64,000 bases of DNA from Schaalia sp. ORNL0103 (lineage in GTDB: Bacteria; Actinomycetota; Actinomycetes; Actinomycetales; Actinomycetaceae), in contig NZ_JAHXSA010000001.1 of assembly GCF_019429565.1 (NCBI RefSeq), positions 1,302,001-1,366,000 of the forward strand, in the 5' to 3' direction. Shown in pieces: positions 59,303 through 64,000 of this stretch. The translations under genes were made by a program, and so were the position numbers. Below the pieces are notes generated by a model that saw only the letters and a list, made by a program, of their open reading frames with translations, was not told the DNA's origin and ran no database searches. Every line of letters begins with the position of its first letter. Position 1 is the first letter of the stretch.

Positions 59303-60222
59303 GAGGAATGTTCCCATCGGTTACAAGCCACCGGTCGCCCTGCCATGTCATGAAAAGCGCAAAGCTCACGGTGTATTCGTTATCGCTTACGACGATTCGC
59401 TGTCCTTGACAAGATGTTCCATTGGTAGTCGTTACATGGAATAGAACGCCGATAGTGTTGGGTGGTGCACCCATTTCTGCCGTAACGGGTTCGACTTCCA
59501 CGATGCTCGTAATGGCTGCACTGTTCCCGTATGCCCAACCGTTCGAGTAAAGCGAATTGATGGCATTAATGTACCCATCGGCGAACGGGACATTCTCCGC
59601 GGACAAGCTCGCCAAAGTTTGTGTGTCACCCGTGTTCCACGCGTAGCTGAGACTAGCCACGTAGTGTTCAGCAGCGAGTTCTGCACCTCGTTCTGTGTTT
59701 TCTTTGGCTGTTTCGGGTAGTTCGGGCTTGGTGTAGGTGTCTGCCGCGAACTCGGCGGGGCGCACGAGGACTCCGTCGGGGCCGATCGCGTATCCGCCCG
59801 ACATGGCGGCCTCGCTCGATGCTGACGGCATGGGTGCGGGGTGCACGGTGGGTGTTGCCGCGGTGCTGGGGCGATCGTTCCACGAGCCGATGCTTGCGCC
59901 CAGCGTGTAGGCACCAACAGCTGCCACAGCAACCAGCACGGTGAGCCCGATACCCATTGCCCACGGGCGTAGTGCTGCTCTCTTGGCAGCCAGAGCGCGT
60001 TTCTTGCGGCTTGATGTCGGGGTGAGGAAGTCTTGCTCTTCTTCCTCGGTGACGGGTCGCTCGGATAGGGGTGGGACCTTCATGGTGTGTGTGCCTCCAC
60101 TGTGAGGTGTCCTCCGACGCGCCCCACCGTTGGGGGCGGTCTTTTCTCATCAGGGTACGCGCAGAACCGACACGAAACACTAAGAATGCTGCGCAACCAT
60201 CACGCAAATCCTCCCACCCACA
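58348..60222. repeat. Duplicated two-gene module, copy B
   Basis: Arms 58348-58809 and 59724-60222 match copy A with constant offsets of 3069 and 3093 bp. The 914-bp middle (58810-59723) has diverged from copy A beyond DNA alignment, although the proteins keep the same family in the membrane partner. Confidence 0.85.
59286..60083 (-). CDS. Membrane-anchored DUF6318-like protein, module copy B
   Basis: 265 aa, same length as copy A. Cytosolic start MKVPPLSERP, basic patch, membrane helix (about 42-62), linker and KPELPETAKENTERGAELAA are near identical to 56193-56990; the extracellular end (from YAWNTGDTQTLASLSA) differs, with a different Cys position (GTSCQGQ). Same upstream region as copy A. 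Co-translated with 58346-59302. Function unknown. Confidence 0.7.
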   Translation of the reverse strand: MKVPPLSERPVTEEEEQDFLTPTSSRKKRALAAKRAALRPWAMGIGLTVLVAVAAVGAYTLGASIGSWNDRPSTAATPTVHPAPMPSASSEAAMSGGYAIGPDGVLVRPAEFAADTYTKPELPETAKENTERGAELAAEHYVASLSYAWNTGDTQTLASLSAENVPFADGYINAINSLYSNGWAYGNSAAITSIVEVEPVTAEMGAPPNTIGVLFHVTTTNGTSCQGQRIVVSDNEYTVSFALFMTWQGDRWLVTDGNIPHGNDK

Positions 60223-60285
60223 TTCCCAGAACCGCACGGATGTGCACCCGGCCCCGGCCTCGTCCGTTGAACGGCCGGGAACGGG

Positions 60286-61329
60286 TCACTTCCCCGGGAA
60301 ATACTCCTCGACGATCCCATCCAGCTGCGCGCGAATCTCTTCGAAGGGGCGGTCCAGGTCGAGCGTCGTCGCGCTGATGCGGTTGCCGCTCATGCGGTAG
60401 GTGGCGTCGGGTTGGATGTCCTCGTCGGTGGCGGCGTAGAGGAGCATGCCCGAAACCTCGATGCTCTCCCCCGCGCGCTCGAAGGCGATCTGCTTGTTCT
60501 TCACGTAAGCGAAGATCTGGTACAGGTTCCCTGAATGCACGGTCCTCTTGTCGAAGTTGCTCTGCATCGTGGACGCGTAGTACTTCGCGTCGATGATGAG
60601 CACGCGGCCGCGAGCGCTCAGCGTGATGTCGCTGCGCATGGCGGGTAGGCCGTCAGCGACGCCGTCATCCAGAGCCCAGTCGATGAAGGACGCACTGGCG
60701 TTCAAACGGGGATGTTCCCTGCGGTAATACTCGAGGATGAACTTCTCATACAGGCGGCTCATGCGCTGCTCATCGAAGAAATCCATCATGCGCACGCTGC
60801 CGTCGCTCTGGGTTTGAAGCAGCCCTTTGACGACGAGCCAACACACCGCCATCAGCATGCGGTAGGTGCGGTTGTTGCGGTCGTATCGCATGTTCCAGTC
60901 CACGGTGTGCAGGTCGATGTCGCGCACGTCCGCGAAGAAGACCATGAGCTTCTTCAGGCTCTTCTTGCGCGCCCGTGAGATGTCCGAGCGCACGAGCAGC
61001 GCGACCGTCGCCTTGATGACCCGGTTCATCGTCGTGTCGACACTGAACTCGTCGTAGGAGCACACCAGCTGGCGGCGCAGAATCGCCTGCGATTTCACGG
61101 ACTCGGTGACCTCGATTTTGCCGCGCAGGGAGGAGCGGGCTTCGGTCCGGTTCACGTACTCCTGCCCGAGGCCTCGTTTGAGTTGGAGGGACACGCCACG
61201 CTCAAGGATGGCGGCGCACAGCTCGGCGGCGTTATCGAAGTCCTCCGTGGCCACGGCGCGGTAGCCCTGCTCGCGCAGCGCCGAGAAGGCGTAGGCGAGC
61301 ATGTGGAAGACGTTGTGGACGCGAATCAC
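60286..61329 (-). CDS. mcrC: McrC-like nuclease subunit of a type IV restriction system
   Basis: 347 aa. N-terminal McrC region (HNVFHMLAYAFSALRE, YVNRTEARSSLRGKIEVTESV) and a C-terminal PD-(D/E)XK nuclease core at about 231-247: MRSDITL then VLIIDAKYY, with LYQIFAYV after it. Pairs with the McrB GTPase to cleave modified DNA. The ATG overlaps the mcrB stop as ATGA (61326-61329). A lone 12-mer copy lies downstream at 60252-60263. Confidence 0.92.
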   Translation of the reverse strand: MIRVHNVFHMLAYAFSALREQGYRAVATEDFDNAAELCAAILERGVSLQLKRGLGQEYVNRTEARSSLRGKIEVTESVKSQAILRRQLVCSYDEFSVDTTMNRVIKATVALLVRSDISRARKKSLKKLMVFFADVRDIDLHTVDWNMRYDRNNRTYRMLMAVCWLVVKGLLQTQSDGSVRMMDFFDEQRMSRLYEKFILEYYRREHPRLNASASFIDWALDDGVADGLPAMRSDITLSARGRVLIIDAKYYASTMQSNFDKRTVHSGNLYQIFAYVKNKQIAFERAGESIEVSGMLLYAATDEDIQPDATYRMSGNRISATTLDLDRPFEEIRAQLDGIVEEYFPGK

Positions 61330-63497
61330 CGCAGCGACCTGCGCAGCCTGTCACTCCATTCGCGGACCTTGCCGGGTTCGTCGAACCAGTATTCCTTGAG
61401 CATCGGGATGAGCTCGTAGTCCACGATCGAGGCAAGGGCCTCGTCGGTGCAGGAGTCGGCTTCCATGTTGCAGAAGTAGCTGTGTCCGATGCAGAAGCCC
61501 TCGCCGAGAGACTCATCCTCGGCGATCGCACGGTTGAGGGATTCCACCTCGCGCACGAGTGCCTCGAACCTCGGATTGCCGAGGCCGGCGCAGTAATCGC
61601 GAAAACCCTCGGAGTCGAAAGCGGGGCTCAGCTCCACGAAGGCGAAGCGGCGACGCAGCGCGTAGTCAAGCATGGCGAGGCTGCGGTCAGCCGTGTTCAT
61701 CATGCCGATAATGTGGACGTTGCGGGGCACGTAGAAGAGCTCGCGTGAGTAGAGGAGCTGAAGTTTGTTCTTCGGTCCCCGTTTGTCGCTCTCGATGAGC
61801 ATAAACAGCTCGCCGAAAATCTTGGAGAGGTTGCCGCGGTTGATCTCGTCGATGATGAAAAAGTATGCGTTCTCCTCGTCGTCGGCGGCCTTCTTGCAGA
61901 AGGAGTAGAAGGCACCCTTGACAAGCTCAAATCCCGTGCCAGAAGGACGGTACCCCTCGATGAAGTCTTCGTAGGAGTAGCTCTGATGAAACTGGATCAG
62001 CATGACGCGTGAGGCGTCCTTAACCCCCATCATCGAGTAGGCGAGACGCTTGGCGGCGTAGGTCTTTCCTACACCAGGTGCGCCCTGCATGATGATGTTC
62101 TTCTTCGTGCGCAGCAGCCCCACGATCGCCTCGTAGCGTTCCTCGGGCATGTAGACCTCGTCGAGGAATTGCCGGGCGGAGTACTCCGGGAAGATTACTA
62201 GCGGCTCCTCGCTCTCAACGTCGTCATCACTGTCCTCGAAGAACGTCTCAATGCGAGAAAGGAGTTCAGGGTAGTCGGTGATCTCGGTGAGGGTCTTCAT
62301 GGCCAGTCGTTCGTCGATTGGCCAGTTTCCTGCGGACGTCCAGCGGACCTCCCGACAATTCGGGTAGTGGCCGCCCTCCGGATCGTAGACGTAGTCACCC
62401 GCAACAATTCCGCGCCCGAGAATCTCTGAACGTCCCTTTTTCACAAAAACGACATCGCCCGGCTTCATCTCGTTAGCAAACTGCCATAGGGCGTGAATGT
62501 CGTTCTTCTGGGTACCGTTTTCGGGATAGGTCTGGAGCATCTGCGCCTTCAGATCTTCCTTATGCGCATAGGCAGTCAGGTCCCCAATCTCACCCCATGC
62601 CAGTCCCATGATTCCGCGCGAGTAGAACTCGTCCCACATGCAGGCGCCCCGGCCGGGGGCGTAGAGCCAATAGCGCACGGTCTCCACGTCGGCGTCCCCC
62701 AGGGCAGCCGCCTGGGCGACTTCTTCCTTGTCCTTGTCAGCCTCTTTGTTCTCACGGTTGACCTGTTCGGAAACGCGCCACGCGTATGCCGAAAGCTCGG
62801 GGAAGGAGAAGTACTCGTAGGTTCTGGATTTCAACACCGACAGAATACTGTCGCGAATCCCCAGATATTCAGTGGATTCGGGAACTTTCTTCAACAACGC
62901 CAGCACAGAACGAACCGATGAAGGCATCCGGTCGGGCAGCGCGAGGAACCATCGGTCTCGCGAACTCAGGTTGACGTAGGCATATGGGCGAATCCAGAAG
63001 AGTCCGATCGTGATGTTCCAACTGGCATGGCGCTGTTGAAGGACTGAATCGTAGGCGTGACGGAACACAGCTTCTGTCTGTTCAGTCGGCTGATCCGCGT
63101 AGGCCAGCGCAACCGCAAACAAGTCCCACAGCCTGTCGATATCCCCATCGTCCCGACGCACCTGGTCGTAGAAGGTCGCGTTGATGTTGAGCAGGACGGG
63201 GACACCGACAAAATCATCATGTAGAGGGGTCTGCACGCCGAGAGCGCCACCAATTCCGAGGGCAACCGCCCGGCGCTTATTGTCTGTGAGGCCTCGATTG
63301 AAGAGGCCGTAGACCGTAAAAGGATCAATATCCGTCGGAATACCACCGGAGTCAAGCGTCGGCAGGTCCATACCGAGTTCGGCGTAGACATGCTGCAACG
63401 TCGCAATAAGAGCTTGCCGATCATCCTTGAAGGCAAGCAGTTTGTCCGCTAGTTCCATGAAAAAGCGCGGCCATGAGTACTGGCTATCCGTCATCAT
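61326..63497 (-). CDS. mcrB: McrB-like AAA+ GTPase with EVE-like reader domain
   Basis: 723 aa. An N-terminal domain of about 240 residues (SWPRFFMELADKLLAFKDDR, LFNRGLTDNKRR) common in this McrB subgroup is followed by an EVE/PUA-like domain (about 255-400: WLYAPGRGACMWDEFYSRGI, GDVVFVKKGRSEILGRGIV) that probably reads a modified base. The McrB AAA+ core follows: GAPGVGKT at about 472, FFIIDEINRGN (Walker B) at about 548, and MMNTADRSLAMLDYALRRRF. TAGGGT ends 6 nt before the ATG at 63497, so a leaderless start is preferred to an upstream GTG. Confidence 0.92.
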   Translation of the reverse strand: MMTDSQYSWPRFFMELADKLLAFKDDRQALIATLQHVYAELGMDLPTLDSGGIPTDIDPFTVYGLFNRGLTDNKRRAVALGIGGALGVQTPLHDDFVGVPVLLNINATFYDQVRRDDGDIDRLWDLFAVALAYADQPTEQTEAVFRHAYDSVLQQRHASWNITIGLFWIRPYAYVNLSSRDRWFLALPDRMPSSVRSVLALLKKVPESTEYLGIRDSILSVLKSRTYEYFSFPELSAYAWRVSEQVNRENKEADKDKEEVAQAAALGDADVETVRYWLYAPGRGACMWDEFYSRGIMGLAWGEIGDLTAYAHKEDLKAQMLQTYPENGTQKNDIHALWQFANEMKPGDVVFVKKGRSEILGRGIVAGDYVYDPEGGHYPNCREVRWTSAGNWPIDERLAMKTLTEITDYPELLSRIETFFEDSDDDVESEEPLVIFPEYSARQFLDEVYMPEERYEAIVGLLRTKKNIIMQGAPGVGKTYAAKRLAYSMMGVKDASRVMLIQFHQSYSYEDFIEGYRPSGTGFELVKGAFYSFCKKAADDEENAYFFIIDEINRGNLSKIFGELFMLIESDKRGPKNKLQLLYSRELFYVPRNVHIIGMMNTADRSLAMLDYALRRRFAFVELSPAFDSEGFRDYCAGLGNPRFEALVREVESLNRAIAEDESLGEGFCIGHSYFCNMEADSCTDEALASIVDYELIPMLKEYWFDEPGKVREWSDRLRRSLR

Positions 63498-63615
63498 GGC
63501 CACACCCTACCACCCAGGTGATCGGCGACACGATTCGCACTCGTACTCGTCCAACAGCAAAGCCGGACCACACCCTCGCGCGACCCGGCCACTACCTCGA
63601 GGAAAACGCGGACCC

Positions 63616-63987
63616 TCAGTCCAGGTCCGCCAACACGCCCAGGTCGCGTGCAGCCTGGCGCAGGCGCTTATCACGAGTCCACAGAGCCACACCGGGGGTT
63701 ACGACAGCACTCGCCAGAAGTGCCACATCGACAGCACTGAGGCCCCTCCCCCATAGCCGACGCTCCTCGACGAGATGCCGCACGCCCTGATCATCAACAC
63801 TGCGCACGATCATCAAGCGTTCAAGCGCTTTCAGGAAGATCGATCGATTCTTGAGATTCCCCAACGCGAGTTCAGTGATGACACTCTGATGCACGCACAC
63901 CTGGTCACGCTCGAGCAGATCAACCAGAAGCGGTTCAGTTTTCCGCAGGTGATCGATCCAGATGTTCGTGTCAACGAGGACTCTCAT
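63616..63987 (-). CDS. vapC: PIN-domain toxin (VapC family)
   Basis: 123 aa. PIN fold with the acidic metal-binding residues in LVDTNIWID (Asp5), VITELALGN (Glu), LSAVDVALLASA (Asp) and WTRDKRLRQAA (Asp). Type II toxin that cleaves RNA, usually tRNA. The ATG overlaps the stop of an upstream gene as ATGA, the usual vapB-vapC coupling; that gene is cut off by the window edge. Part of the defence island with mcrBC and the abi gene. Confidence 0.9.
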   Translation of the reverse strand: MRVLVDTNIWIDHLRKTEPLLVDLLERDQVCVHQSVITELALGNLKNRSIFLKALERLMIVRSVDDQGVRHLVEERRLWGRGLSAVDVALLASAVVTPGVALWTRDKRLRQAARDLGVLADLD

Positions 63988-64000
63988 GCGCGCTCTCGAC
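63984..64000 (-). CDS. vapB: 3' end of a probable VapB-type antitoxin gene
   Basis: Only the last codons are visible, ending RERA-stop in the frame whose TGA overlaps the vapC ATG. The identity is inferred from the toxin alone. Confidence 0.3.

Overview
The window is a contiguous stretch of an actinobacterial chromosome with high GC and GC-rich codon use. The gene set points to Actinomycetaceae, most plausibly a Schaalia/Actinomyces-like host-associated organism. It includes a Flp-pilus TadA, the actinobacterial DapD/DapC pair, LytR-CpsA-Psr proteins, LppM-like proteins, DUF6318-type proteins, a CW-repeat autolysin and a fused RmlC-RmlD. At least 13 starts sit exactly 6 nt behind a -10 hexamer, so they probably give leaderless mRNAs, as is common in Actinobacteria. 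The species is inferred, not shown.

Region 1-6.4 kb: the end of a tad pilus operon, a degenerate aminoglycoside-phosphotransferase-like protein, and divergent dTDP-rhamnose genes (rmlA-GT2-DUF2304 against an rmlCD fusion). Region 6.4-9.8 kb: a 0.6-kb gap packed with repeats (a 7-copy 19-bp-phased palindromic array and a small inverted-repeat element), then a tightly overlapped three-gene operon (CorA-like membrane protein, cupin-NUDIX fusion, HD hydrolase). Region 9.8-25.2 kb: cell-envelope glycan genes: a secreted amidase/glucosaminidase, a WbpA-B-E-D-like set for a diacetamido-uronic-acid sugar, four glycosyltransferases, a flippase, a second GT2/DUF2304 pair and two LCP ligases.

Region 25.2-43.2 kb is mostly housekeeping: galE, purE/purK, a two-component system, an adenylate cyclase, maf, dapD/dapC, a ferredoxin, typA, a hexose-6-phosphate mutarotase, an acyltransferase and a glutamine synthetase. 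It also holds a GH20 homologue that has lost its catalytic pair and an autoregulated MerR gene. Region 43.3-54.3 kb: an acetyltransferase, a 968-aa membrane protein with a 750-bp Pro-Glu-Pro repeat tract, four EcsC-like genes in two tandem pairs, a YbjN protein and a cytoplasmic alpha-amylase.

Region 54.3-64 kb is accessory. A DMT transporter is followed by two copies of a membrane-protein/secreted-protein module whose outer parts are almost identical and whose shared middle (about 0.9 kb across the gene junction) has diverged. An Abi_2/HEPN gene lies between the copies, and a McrBC type IV restriction pair and a VapC toxin follow: a defence island.

Across the whole window a 12-mer, CCCCGGCCTCGT (or its complement ACGAGGCCGGGG), occurs about 20 times. 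Most copies are arms of intergenic hairpins, some are single intergenic copies and four are inside genes. The distribution resembles that of DNA-uptake sequences in other phyla.
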